Below are positions 17,283-24,815 of a stretch of 33,700 nt of DNA, piece after piece. Each line of letters begins with the position of its first letter. Within the stretch, counting starts at the first letter, position 1. Source of the stretch: Pyrinomonadaceae bacterium (GTDB lineage: Bacteria > Acidobacteriota > Blastocatellia > Pyrinomonadales > Pyrinomonadaceae); NCBI GenBank assembly GCA_025922875.1, contig JAICGZ010000026.1, positions 1 through 33,700 of the forward strand. Reading direction: 5' to 3'. Both the position numbers and the translations under genes were made by a program. Below the pieces are notes generated by a model that saw only the letters and a list, made by a program, of their open reading frames with translations, was not told where the DNA came from and ran no database searches.

Positions 17283-17633
17283 TTACTGCTTGCGACAAGC
17301 TTCGCGCATCGCGTTGAAGGTGGCGACGTTGAGGTTAGCTTGCATTTGATCGGGCTGATCGCGGATGTAGCGGGTGAGAATGGTCGCGATCTGCTCGTCT
17401 GACATTTTTGCGCTGCACGTCTTGAGCCAGGCTAAGTTTTCCTCCGGTGCGCCGAAGAAGGGAGCGACGAGCATGCCATTGATCCCACCTGTGGCGTAGG
17501 CACGCTTCTCGGTGTCACTCATGTCCAGATAGTCTTTGCCGGTGAAGAAACCGGGGCTGATCTTTACGGTCTGCTGATTGGCGTGGATGGTGATGACTGC
17601 GATGAGTGCGACTAGCGGCAGTAGAAGTTTCAT
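17283..17633 (-). CDS. Small secreted protein, Rap1a/Tai-like
   Basis: This protein is 116 residues from the ATG at 17633. That start is chosen because CGGAGG lies seven bases upstream and it opens a clean signal peptide (MKLLLPLVALIAVITIHA). An upstream in-frame start would add 16 residues across a hairpin and is less likely. The mature part has two cysteines (in 'LKTCSAKM' and 'REACRKQ') and the pattern 'G.NGML', 'ATILTRYIRDQPDQM', 'AFNAMREAC'. This is reminiscent of the Rap1a/Tai family of small periplasmic proteins, some of which are immunity proteins for secreted amidases. The match is by eye and loose. No toxin partner is visible next to it. Periplasmic location is likely, function uncertain. 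Confidence 0.5.
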   Translation of the reverse strand: MKLLLPLVALIAVITIHANQQTVKISPGFFTGKDYLDMSDTEKRAYATGGINGMLVAPFFGAPEENLAWLKTCSAKMSDEQIATILTRYIRDQPDQMQANLNVATFNAMREACRKQ

Positions 17634-17647
17634 AAAGTGCCTCCGTA

Positions 17648-17677
17648 GGCTGAAGTCTACACATAGAGACTTCAGCC
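17648..17677 (-). promoter_or_regulatory. Perfect 11-bp stem-loop just upstream of a ribosome binding site
   Basis: GGCTGAAGTCT (17648-17658) and AGACTTCAGCC (17667-17677) form a perfect stem with an eight-base loop. On the - strand it lies after the superoxide dismutase stop and only two bases before the CGGAGG of the small secreted protein gene. It could act as a partial terminator of the first gene or as a processing or translation-control structure for the second. No T-run follows the stem, so a complete intrinsic terminator is unlikely. Confidence 0.55.
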
Positions 17678-17694
17678 ACACAAAGACACAAAGC

Positions 17695-18228
17695 TCAACT
17701 GGACTGCATCGTGACTACGCCACACGCGATACGCTCGCCCGAGTTTCCTGACGGATCAGTTATCTGATCGTCGGGATCGGCGTGAATTATCAGCGACGTG
17801 CCGCCATTGCTGAAGAGTGAGTGGTTGTCCGTGCCGAAATTCACTCGCGTGGAAGTCACGGTCGAATTTGCGGTCCCATCTTTCTTCACCATGAAGTTGT
17901 TCATATCGCCGGCATGCGGGCCTTTCGGATTCTTCAGCCCGTGCATTTTGGAATCCGGATTGAAGTGGTCTCCAGCAGACTCAAAGCTCGGCCCTTCACA
18001 CTTCGCCACTTGATGAAAATGAATCGCGTGTGTGCCTGGCGGGAGATTTTTCAGGGCCAGTTTGATTCTTATTCCCTTACCAGCTTCGGATAACGTGGCC
18101 GTGCCGACCGACTCCCCCTGCGCATTCTTCAACTCGATAGTGTGTCCGGAATGCTGCCCGGCAGCATACGACAACAGACCGCCGATGATGATGCACGCGA
18201 CGATCCACGCGATAAATTGTAGTCTCAT
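17695..18228 (-). CDS. sodC: Superoxide dismutase [Cu-Zn], exported
   Basis: This 177-residue protein is a periplasmic or membrane-anchored Cu/Zn superoxide dismutase, which disproportionates superoxide to oxygen and hydrogen peroxide. The N-terminal hydrophobic segment (residues 5-23) ends in YAAGQ, fitting a signal peptide. All metal ligands can be placed: His70 and His72 in 'HAIHFH', His88 in 'GDHFNP' as the bridging ligand, His96, His105 and Asp108 for zinc, and His149 in 'IIHADPDD' for copper. Cys77 and Cys169 are in place for the family disulphide, and the C-terminal 'GERIACGVV' signature is present. An AAGGAGGGT ribosome binding site precedes the ATG. Length is normal for bacterial SodC. 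Downstream on the same strand is the small secreted protein, possibly co-transcribed. Confidence 0.95.
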   Translation of the reverse strand: MRLQFIAWIVACIIIGGLLSYAAGQHSGHTIELKNAQGESVGTATLSEAGKGIRIKLALKNLPPGTHAIHFHQVAKCEGPSFESAGDHFNPDSKMHGLKNPKGPHAGDMNNFMVKKDGTANSTVTSTRVNFGTDNHSLFSNGGTSLIIHADPDDQITDPSGNSGERIACGVVTMQSS

Positions 18229-18253
18229 TCGTACCCTCCTTGTCGTAGACGAT

Positions 18254-19450
18254 TTAACTCTTAGCGCTCTCCGGCTTCAGTGCCTTGCTCGCATTGCTGT
18301 CTGCTCGTCGTTTACCCAACACCAGTAACGCGATCAGCGCCGAGAGCATCAGCAACCACAGCAACGGACGAATGCCGCCGAACAGACGCTGGTTCCAACT
18401 GTAGGATCTATGTGAGGAAAACTCCGCGGCAGTCGCGCTCAACCCCTGTCCTTCCAGGCTTGCCTTTGAATGCGCCAAAATATTCTTCAAACCTGCGAGC
18501 GCCTTTTTCTCGACCACGCCTCGTTTGATTTTACTGAACGGTCCCTCGAGGCCGTCGGCGCGCGATCGATTCTCATAAACCAGGTAAGCACCGCTATCCG
18601 GAACGTTTACAAACGCCGTCATCGCAAGAAAAGCATTGAAGTAATGGTTTGCATAAATCTGCTTTGATGCAACGACAGCTTGTGGTCCAACATCACTGTT
18701 ACGCCGGTAGATCTGGATGTGATTGATGGCGATGACTGGTTTCAGGCCAAATTTGATCTTGGACCAGACGATCGCGTCTTCGAGTAGCTGCAGCCCTGAT
18801 TTTTGATCGGCCAGAACATCGTTGATATAACTCGATGCGCCCGTTAGCGCGCGGTGCTCAGACGCGACACTGACTTCGTTTCGTTTGTCGTTGTACTCGA
18901 TGAGTGCTGCGTCGCCACGACTGCGATAATCACGCACATACTCCAGGAGCATCTGCTTGAAAAGATTCGTGGCGTTGAGTTGGTAATCAGGCGCCTGCCA
19001 ATCGATCTCTTTGCGAAATCGCTCGATCATCGCCGCCGACAACTTCAGTTTGCAGTCGCCGACAACGCACTCCTTTAAATCTTCAATATCTCGGGTGTCC
19101 ATTGTGAGATTTTGGAGATCCGTGAGCACCGGGTCCTTCGCGAAGCTGCCGATTTCGAGAATCGCTGGATTGTTCTTCCGGGTCATGCCTTCACGATAGC
19201 CGCGGAGAAATTCGTCAGCGCCTGTACGAATGTTTATCAGGCCCGACACTGCCACTTCTCGTTTGTCGGAAACCGGCACAAGCCGAACAACCGGCTGCTC
19301 GCGCTGGACCGCAGCAAAGTCCGTTTCTTGAAAAGCGGCCTTTTGTTGAAGGAGTTTTTGAAAATCCGTGAAAGACGCCTGAGAGAACGCTGTCCCTGCA
19401 GACAGGCAAACCAGGCAGGTACTAAGAAGTAATTGATTACGCGTTAACAT
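18254..19450 (-). CDS. Exported protein of unknown function with C-terminal membrane helix
   Basis: This protein is 398 residues from the ATG at 19450, chosen because it opens a signal peptide ([24 protein letters not shown]). An upstream in-frame start would add 48 mostly basic residues without export character. The mature region has no recognised motif; it contains '[11 protein letters not shown]' with a Cys pair near residue 130, and mostly helical sequence. A hydrophobic helix near the C-terminus ([19 protein letters not shown]) is followed by a basic tail, so the protein is probably anchored with its bulk outside the cytoplasm. It lies 25 bases upstream of the superoxide dismutase gene on the same strand and may share its transcript. 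The ribosome binding site is weak. I do not recognise the family. Confidence 0.68.
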   Translation of the reverse strand: MLTRNQLLLSTCLVCLSAGTAFSQASFTDFQKLLQQKAAFQETDFAAVQREQPVVRLVPVSDKREVAVSGLINIRTGADEFLRGYREGMTRKNNPAILEIGSFAKDPVLTDLQNLTMDTRDIEDLKECVVGDCKLKLSAAMIERFRKEIDWQAPDYQLNATNLFKQMLLEYVRDYRSRGDAALIEYNDKRNEVSVASEHRALTGASSYINDVLADQKSGLQLLEDAIVWSKIKFGLKPVIAINHIQIYRRNSDVGPQAVVASKQIYANHYFNAFLAMTAFVNVPDSGAYLVYENRSRADGLEGPFSKIKRGVVEKKALAGLKNILAHSKASLEGQGLSATAAEFSSHRSYSWNQRLFGGIRPLLWLLMLSALIALLVLGKRRADSNASKALKPESAKS

Positions 19451-19615
19451 ACGTGGACTACCTAACGTGCGGCGACGGTGAATTCTTTTGTTACGCAAAA
19501 TGCTTGTTCGCAAAGGCCGTCGCATGAGCCGTGCCAAAGTGCGGTTTAGTCGGGGGATACAATCTAGATAGAACAAATAGCGAATTCGTACCAATTTTTA
19601 GGAGAGAGGATAAAC

Positions 19616-20437
19616 ATGGAAACTGGAGCAACCTCAGAACTGGCGGCGTTGAAAACAAAATTACGGGCGACGTGGATCGCCGGTGATTTCGCGCAGATTG
19701 CCAAATCGTACGTCGCTGGCGCGGAGAAATTTATTGAGCGACTGAATTTAAAACCCGGAATGAAGGTCCTGGATGTGGCATGCGGCACTGGCAATCTCGC
19801 GCTGCCGGCTGCGCGAGCTGGGGCAATCGTAACGGGAGTTGATATTGCGCCGAACCTGGTCGAGCAGGCGCGAGAGAATGCGAAACGTGAGGGCTTGAAT
19901 ATCAAGTTTGATGAAGGCGACGCCGAAGCCTTGCCTTACGACAACGCCAGTTTTGATACAGTGGTAACAATGTTTGGGGCGATGTTTGCTCCGCGTCCTG
20001 AATTGGTGGCGGCGGAGTTGAAGCGAGTTTGTCGTCCCGGTGGTTTCATCGCGATGGCAAACTGGATACCCACCAGCTTCATCGGACAAATGTTCAAAAC
20101 CATGTCGTCGCACGTTCCTCCTCCGGCAGGCATGCCGTCTCCTCTCCTGTGGGGCAAAGAAGAAACTGTGCGTGAGCGATTTGGCGAAGGCATCTCAAAG
20201 CTGGATATGAGACCTCAAATGGTCACATTCGAGTTCCCGTTCTCTCCAGTGGAAACTGTCGAAACTTTCCGAACTTACTATGGGCCGACGAACAAGGCGT
20301 TTGGTACACTTGACGAAGACAAGCAGGCCGCTTTGCGAAAGGACCTCGACCAACTTTGGACCGGGCATAATCGAGCGACTGACGGCACGACTACGGTCGA
20401 CTCGGAATATTTAGAAGTGATTGCCGTTCGAGCTTAG
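19616..20437 (+). CDS. Class I SAM-dependent methyltransferase (Methyltransf_11/UbiE-like)
   Basis: This 273-residue cytosolic protein has a textbook SAM-binding fold. Motif I is 'VLDVACGTGN' (residues 51-60), the acidic residue of motif II is Asp76 in 'TGVDIAPN', motif III is 'GDAEALPY' (101-108), and 'RVCRPGGFIAMANW' is motif IV/V. This pattern is typical of UbiE/COQ5-like and general small-molecule methyltransferases; the substrate cannot be read. A strong AGGAGAGAGG ribosome binding site precedes the ATG. A possible -10 box TACAAT lies at 19558-19563, without a clear -35. It is followed after 21 bases by a secreted hydrolase gene, so the two may form an operon. It diverges from the exported unknown at 18254-19450. 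Confidence 0.85.
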   Translation: METGATSELAALKTKLRATWIAGDFAQIAKSYVAGAEKFIERLNLKPGMKVLDVACGTGNLALPAARAGAIVTGVDIAPNLVEQARENAKREGLNIKFDEGDAEALPYDNASFDTVVTMFGAMFAPRPELVAAELKRVCRPGGFIAMANWIPTSFIGQMFKTMSSHVPPPAGMPSPLLWGKEETVRERFGEGISKLDMRPQMVTFEFPFSPVETVETFRTYYGPTNKAFGTLDEDKQAALRKDLDQLWTGHNRATDGTTTVDSEYLEVIAVRA

Positions 20438-20458
20438 TGTTTTAAAGAGGTGAAGAAG

Positions 20459-21514
20459 ATGTTTCGGAAGACGACTTTGAGTTTAGGGGTCATACTTCTT
20501 TCGCTCACGGTCGTCCTTTCGCAAACTATAACGCCGCCATCACAGCCGCAAACTGGTCCGGGCGGGAAGCAGTACGTGCACACGGGTGTGATCAAGAATC
20601 GCTATGGCAAAGGTGGGCAGGAGTATTGGATCTTCGAACCCGACTCACCGAAGCCACGTTCCGCTGCGCCCGTGATCGTTTTTCTGCACGGATGGGGCGG
20701 CATGAACCCTCTGTATTACGGCGCATGGCTGGACCATCTGGTAAAGCGCGGGAACATCGTTATCTATCCGCGTTATCAGTCTAACCTGCTGACGCCGATT
20801 AGAGATTTTTTGCCAAACACTCTGTATGCGATTAGAGACGCAATCGGTCGTTTACAGACTGAGCGAGGTCACGTCAGTCCTGATCTGACTAAGTTTGCAG
20901 CAGTGGGCCACTCGCTGGGTGGTCTGCTGGCTGCGAATGTGGCTGCGCTCGCAAGCGAATCGAGTTTGCCGCGTGTATCGGCAGTGATGGCTGTCGAGCC
21001 GGGCATAACTGAGGCGCCGATAAATGTGCCTCTGGCTGATTTGAAAAAGATTCCTGCCGAAACGCTCCTGCTTGCACTCGCAGGTGATCAGGACACTCTC
21101 GTGCGCGACACTGATGCGAAGAGAATTTATTACGAGTCGACGCGCATCACTGCCAAGAACAAAGATTTCATCACGCTCGTTTCCGACTCACACGGAACGC
21201 CAGTGTTGGCGGCAAGCCATCGAGCCCCAACCGCGGTGGATAAGAGTTACGACAACGGCGAGGGTGTCGGAGGTACTCCGGCAAATGGCGTCGGAGACAC
21301 GCCACAAACAGGACGGCGCGATCGTTTGGAAACAATGATGGTAAATGCGTTGGACTTTTACGGCACCTGGAAACTCTTCGACGCCTTATGCGACGCAGCC
21401 TTTTACAACAAGAATCGTGAATACGCCCTCGGCAACACACCGCAACAGCGCTTCATGGGCGTCTGGAGCGACGGCGTGCCGGTGAAAGAATTGAAAGTCA
21501 CAGACAAACCTTAA
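20459..21514 (+). CDS. Secreted alpha/beta hydrolase
   Basis: This protein is 351 residues from the ATG at 20459, which lies eight bases after AAAGAGG. A GTG nine bases earlier overlaps the ribosome binding site and is less likely. The N-terminus MFRKTTLSLGVILLSLTVVLSQ is a signal peptide. The fold is shown by the oxyanion motif 'FLHGWGG', the nucleophile elbow 'GHSLGG' with Ser152, an acidic residue in 'LAGDQDTLV' (Asp210 or Asp212) and His245 in 'SDSHGTP', giving a complete catalytic triad. This fits periplasmic or extracellular esterase- or lipase-like enzymes of the platelet-activating-factor-acetylhydrolase/cutinase-like type; the substrate is unknown. It probably shares a transcript with the methyltransferase upstream and perhaps the four-helix bundle gene 25 bases downstream. 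Confidence 0.82.
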   Translation: MFRKTTLSLGVILLSLTVVLSQTITPPSQPQTGPGGKQYVHTGVIKNRYGKGGQEYWIFEPDSPKPRSAAPVIVFLHGWGGMNPLYYGAWLDHLVKRGNIVIYPRYQSNLLTPIRDFLPNTLYAIRDAIGRLQTERGHVSPDLTKFAAVGHSLGGLLAANVAALASESSLPRVSAVMAVEPGITEAPINVPLADLKKIPAETLLLALAGDQDTLVRDTDAKRIYYESTRITAKNKDFITLVSDSHGTPVLAASHRAPTAVDKSYDNGEGVGGTPANGVGDTPQTGRRDRLETMMVNALDFYGTWKLFDALCDAAFYNKNREYALGNTPQQRFMGVWSDGVPVKELKVTDKP

Positions 21515-21539
21515 AACACTTAAACAAAGGAATCCTCAC

Positions 21540-22109
21540 ATGATTAAAAATCGACCTCACCCGAACACATCCAATCTCATTCCGTCTCACGGCGGATATC
21601 GCGAACTGAAATCTTTTCAACATGCAGAACTGGTCTACGATGCGACCGTCAAATTCTGCGATCGATTCATCAATAAGCGGTCGCGTACGCACGATCAGAT
21701 GGTGCAGGCCGCGCGCAGTGGACGCCAAAACATTGCTGAAGGCAGCCAGGCTTCCGGAACTTCGAAGAAAACCGAACTCAAGTTGGTTGGGGTAGCGCGA
21801 GCTAGCCTCGAAGAACTTCTTCTTGATTACGAAGACTTTCTTCGACAGCGAGGACATCGGTTGTGGACGAAGAACGATCCAATCGCCCAAACTGTGCGTC
21901 GCCTGGCTTACGCGAAAGATAGGTCCTATATGACCTACAGGACCTATATTGAAGGATCTTCACCGGAGATTGCCGCCAACACCGTGATCTGCCTCATTCA
22001 CCAAACAAACTATCTTTTAGACCAGCAACTGCGGCAATTGGAAAGAGCGTTTCTTGAAGAGGGTGGATTCACCGAACGGCTCTATCGTGAGCGAAAGAAA
22101 AGACAATAG
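21540..22109 (+). CDS. Four-helix bundle protein (S23 / 23S rRNA IVP family)
   Basis: This 189-residue protein fits the four-helix bundle S23-type family, first seen encoded in 23S rRNA intervening sequences and also found as stand-alone genes. Visible signatures are 'QMVQAARSGRQNIAEGSQAS' and 'ELKLVGVARASLEELLLDYEDFL' (in part), then 'LICLIHQTNYLLDQQL'-like 'VICLIHQTNYLLDQQLRQLE' near the end. AAGGA lies eight bases before the ATG. Residues 127-138 (DRSYMTYRTYIE) are encoded by a palindromic repeat that recurs at the stop codon. The biochemical role of stand-alone members is unknown; they form homopentamers in the cases studied. No reverse transcriptase or variable repeat is nearby, so it is not evidently an Avd of a diversity-generating element. 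Confidence 0.85.
   Translation: MIKNRPHPNTSNLIPSHGGYRELKSFQHAELVYDATVKFCDRFINKRSRTHDQMVQAARSGRQNIAEGSQASGTSKKTELKLVGVARASLEELLLDYEDFLRQRGHRLWTKNDPIAQTVRRLAYAKDRSYMTYRTYIEGSSPEIAANTVICLIHQTNYLLDQQLRQLERAFLEEGGFTERLYRERKKRQ
21919..21950 (+). repeat. 32-bp palindromic-type repeat, copy A (inside a coding region)
   Basis: The copy is built from ATAGGTCCTATA, TGACCTACAG and GACCTATATT. It lies in frame inside the four-helix bundle gene and encodes part of SYMTYRTYI. It matches copy B at 28 of 32 positions. The unit ATAGGTCCTAT is almost its own inverse (its complement is ATAGGACCTAT), so the sequence can pair in several registers. Confidence 0.75.
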
Positions 22110-22137
22110 GTCCTATACGTCCTATCGGACCTATATT
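22106..22137 (+). repeat. 32-bp palindromic-type repeat, copy B (over a stop codon)
   Basis: This second copy begins at the stop codon of the four-helix bundle gene (TAG at 22107-22109) and fills the gap to the convergent gene that ends at 22141. It reads ATAGGTCCTATA, CGTCCTATCG, GACCTATATT. Because ATAGG contains the TAG, the repeat itself supplies the stop. It may serve as a weak two-way terminator, but no T-run is present. Confidence 0.75.
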
Positions 22138-22140
22138 AGT

Positions 22141-22743
22141 TTAAGGACGGCGCCAGACGGAGCCGTCACTGTACAGGATTCGATGGATGATCAGTCGCTC
22201 GGTGAATTGATCTTGATATTTCTTATCAAGCTGATTCGCGTTAACTAGTATGGTTGGTTGTCTCGTGTAGCGGCGTTCCAGTTTCTTAATCTTACCCGGA
22301 GAAAGGGTTGTGAAACTCGTGATTCGACGATATCCCATCAACTCGTGAGTTTTGGGATCGAGGAATTGATACTCCCACTCAAGAGACTTGATAGTCTTCG
22401 AACCGTTGTTCTTCACCTTGATCTTATACACGTATGTGGTGATCACCGACCTCGCCGGTGCTATCGGCTTGGGACTGGGCACCGGCATCCGTGCCTCTGT
22501 CGGTTGATTCGGCAGGCTATAGTCATCTCGCTGCCTGATGGCGGCTTTTTCCACGTGCGTCTGTTTGATTAAAGCCTCGTTGGGACCCAGTGGGTTGGAG
22601 GGACGTCCCGGACCAAGTTGCGGCTCTTTCTGCCAACTCTTCTCGAGCACGATTACATCGGGTGGTTCTAAAGACGTTTCTTGTGCGATCACCGAGGTCG
22701 CTAACAGCAGCAACACCAGAGTAGCGATAGATGCGGTTTTCAT
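22141..22743 (-). CDS. Secreted protein of unknown function
   Basis: This 200-residue protein has a clear signal peptide (MKTASIATLVLLLLATSVIAQ) and AAGGAG upstream of its ATG. The mature part begins with a proline-rich linker (residues 40-95). A beta-rich domain follows, with 'YVYKIKVKNNGSKTIKSLEWEY' region (about 103-126), 'GYRRITSFTTLSPG' and 'IIHRILYSDGSVWRRP' at the C-terminus. The pattern of 'V.NNG.K.I..L.W.Y.F.D' resembles small immunoglobulin- or transthyretin-like carrier domains, but no named family is recognised. It converges on the four-helix bundle gene, separated only by a repeat, and diverges from the TPR gene. A periplasmic or secreted location is likely. Confidence 0.68.
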   Translation of the reverse strand: MKTASIATLVLLLLATSVIAQETSLEPPDVIVLEKSWQKEPQLGPGRPSNPLGPNEALIKQTHVEKAAIRQRDDYSLPNQPTEARMPVPSPKPIAPARSVITTYVYKIKVKNNGSKTIKSLEWEYQFLDPKTHELMGYRRITSFTTLSPGKIKKLERRYTRQPTILVNANQLDKKYQDQFTERLIIHRILYSDGSVWRRP

Positions 22744-23170
22744 GTGAGAACTCCTTCGACAACTCAGACTTGTTTAGACGGAGATACTGAGGAGAGTGTC
22801 GTACCGTTAGACCAGCGCGTTAAGAGTAGCGCAAACAAGGTCCGTGGGCAACATTTTACGGTAGCCCCTCGGATGGCCTTAATTTCGCGCTTTCGAAGGT
22901 CAGAGGACACTCCCGCGCGAGTCGTTATTCACTGATGTCTTCTTCTGAAGACAACTCGGCCCAGGGTTGCTAAATCAATCCTGGGCCGCTTTGTACCGAC
23001 GAACGGATCATCCATGAATTCGTAGGGCCTTTTCGTCCCAAACTCATTGACCGCCGCAGACACCGTTCCTATCCTCCCATCTCGACACCGACAACCAGTT
23101 AAATCAGGTCGTTAGTTCTCCCCGCGTTTCGGCAACCTGACTCGTCTGCTCAAAGGAGTACAGCTACACC
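22744..23170. other. 427-bp divergent intergenic region with two hairpins
   Basis: This gap separates the - strand secreted protein from the + strand TPR gene and should hold promoters for both. I could not pick convincing -35/-10 pairs. Two stem-loops lie at 22936-22988. Just before the TPR gene is an AAAGGAG ribosome binding site, 12 bases from its ATG. Short open frames here have no protein-like composition. Nothing else is recognised. Confidence 0.5.
22936..22988 (+). promoter_or_regulatory. Paired stem-loops upstream of the TPR gene
   Basis: The first stem is TGTCTTC / GAAGACA (22936-22953) with a four-base loop. Four bases later the second begins: CGGCCCAGGGTTG / CAATCCTGGGCCG (22957-22988), 13 pairs including one G-T wobble, with a six-base loop. 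No T-run follows on either strand, so terminator function is doubtful. The pair lies about 180 bases before the TPR start and could be part of its leader or a protein-binding site. Confidence 0.5.
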
Positions 23171-24688
23171 ATGCGACACGATTATCCCAGAACTTTAGTT
23201 ACATTCCTCAGTCTGACGCTGCTTATCGGCGCTCTCGCCTTTATGGCCTGCGACGCAGTTGACGCAAACAATCAAACTTCTTCCAGCGCACCTGCTGCAA
23301 ATGCGCAAACCGGCAAGATTCCTGTTACGACTTCTTCGGAGGAAGCCCGCAAGGCGTTTCTTGCTGGACGCGATCTCTCTGAAAAACTTCGCCTCACAGA
23401 TTCGATCCAGCACTTCGATAAGGCGATCTCGCTCGATTCAAACTTCGCACTCGCACATCTTCTTCGAGCGAATGTTTCGCCCACCGGGAAAGAGTTTTTC
23501 GAACATCTGAAGAAGGCTGTTGCCCTGGCTGACAAAGCCTCAGACGGCGAGCGCATGCTGATCCAGGCTGCTGAGGCAGGCGCGAATGGAAACCCGGCCA
23601 GACAGAAAGAGATTCTGGAAAAACTGGTTGCTGCTTACCCAAATGACGAGCGCGCGCACTTCACGGTAGGCGGCTATTACTTTGGGCAACAGGATTTCAA
23701 CCAGGCAATCCATCACTACAAGCAAGCAACAGAAATCGCGCCTGACTATTCCACCGCCTTCAATATCCTGGGTTATGCCTATCGACAAAATGAGGCGTAC
23801 AGCGATGCGGAAAACGCTTTCAAGAAATACATCGAACTGATCCCCAACGATCCAAACCCGTATGATTCTTATGCGGAGTTGCTGTTGAAGATGGGAAGGT
23901 TTGACGAGGCGATCACGCAATACAACAAAGCTCTCGCGATCCAGTCTAACTTCGTCAACTCTCATTTCGGCATCGCCGCTGCTCTGACTTACAAGGGGAA
24001 GCCCAGCGAGGCACAGGCGGAGTTGCAGAAGATGACTGACAAAGCCCGGACGGATGGTGAACGACGCACTGCTTTATTTGGACGAATGATCGTTGCGATC
24101 GACAGCGGCAAGTTGGACCAGGCGCTCGCGGAAGTTGATAAACAATACGCGATTGGACAAAAGAATAACGATTTTCCGGCAATGGCGGGCGATCTGCAAT
24201 TGAAGGGCAACATCCTGCTTGAAATGGGAAGACACGACGATGCGAGGAAAGCGTTTGAACAAGCGCTGAAGACAACGAGTGAGTCGAACCTGTCGCAGCA
24301 AGTCAAAGACAATGCAGCGCGGTTTGTTCATTACAATCTCGCTCGTGTCGCCATAGCTAAAAAGGATCTGGCCACTGCAAAAACCGAGACAGAGGCTTTT
24401 CGACAGGGCGCGGAAGCCGCGAAGAATGCGAACCAAATGAGACAGGCCCACGAGCTGTTGGGCAGGATCGCACTGGAAGAAAAGAACTACGACGTCGCGA
24501 TAACTGAGTTGTCCCAGGCGAATCAACAAAACCCCGACGTGTTATATCTGACCGGCAAAGCTCACCAGGGCAAGGGCGACACTGCGAAAGCAAAGGAAAG
24601 ATTTACCAAGGCGGCGAAGTTTAATTCACTACCACAGTTGAATTACGCGTTGGTCCGCAGCAAAGCGGAGAAGGCGCTGGCCTCGTAA
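23171..24688 (+). CDS. Tetratricopeptide-repeat protein, probable lipoprotein
   Basis: This 505-residue protein has an N-terminal signal segment (residues 8-26) ending in 'LAFMAC' at Cys27. It could be a lipid-modified cysteine, although the -3 residue is Phe rather than the usual Leu. A Ser/Ala-rich linker follows. From about residue 60 the protein is made of TPR units: 'AHFTVGGYYFGQQDFNQAIHHYKQATEI', then 'AFNILGYAYRQNEAYSDAENAFKKYIEL' and 'YDSYAELLLKMGRFDEAITQYNKALAI' are typical 34-residue repeats (about 155-265; given here in parts), and further degenerate ones run to the end. TPR proteins act as protein-interaction scaffolds; the partner is unknown. The gene diverges from a secreted protein and ends before a strong bidirectional hairpin. 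Confidence 0.85.
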   Translation: MRHDYPRTLVTFLSLTLLIGALAFMACDAVDANNQTSSSAPAANAQTGKIPVTTSSEEARKAFLAGRDLSEKLRLTDSIQHFDKAISLDSNFALAHLLRANVSPTGKEFFEHLKKAVALADKASDGERMLIQAAEAGANGNPARQKEILEKLVAAYPNDERAHFTVGGYYFGQQDFNQAIHHYKQATEIAPDYSTAFNILGYAYRQNEAYSDAENAFKKYIELIPNDPNPYDSYAELLLKMGRFDEAITQYNKALAIQSNFVNSHFGIAAALTYKGKPSEAQAELQKMTDKARTDGERRTALFGRMIVAIDSGKLDQALAEVDKQYAIGQKNNDFPAMAGDLQLKGNILLEMGRHDDARKAFEQALKTTSESNLSQQVKDNAARFVHYNLARVAIAKKDLATAKTETEAFRQGAEAAKNANQMRQAHELLGRIALEEKNYDVAITELSQANQQNPDVLYLTGKAHQGKGDTAKAKERFTKAAKFNSLPQLNYALVRSKAEKALAS

Positions 24689-24710
24689 ACAGGTTCAGGA
24701 AGATTTTTAG

Positions 24711-24780
24711 GCCACAAAGGAGCACAAAAGGCGCAAAAAGGTTGAGAAACCATCTTGTGCTTTTTGTGCCTTTTTGTGGC
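24711..24780. terminator. Bidirectional terminator-like hairpin (CACAAAG repeat family)
   Basis: The arms 24711-24740 (GCCACAAAGGAGCACAAAAG and on) and 24754-24780 are imperfect inverted copies, both A- or T-rich. It lies between the TPR gene (+) and the metalloprotease gene (-), which converge here. The T-rich right arm suits termination on the + strand and its complement does so on the - strand. It is the same type of repeat as at 17228-17274. Confidence 0.65.
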
Positions 24781-24815
24781 TATCAACGAAAAAGCTGTCT
24801 AAGCGCTATCTCGAC

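Noticed and set aside
17283..17633. Toxin-immunity pair suggested by the Rap1a/Tai-like protein
   Set aside because: No adjacent amidase or effector gene is present, and the family match is weak.
21540..22140. Diversity-generating retroelement suggested by the four-helix bundle (Avd-like) protein
   Set aside because: No reverse transcriptase and no template/variable repeat pair are nearby; the 32-base copies are palindromic repeats without adenine-specific differences.
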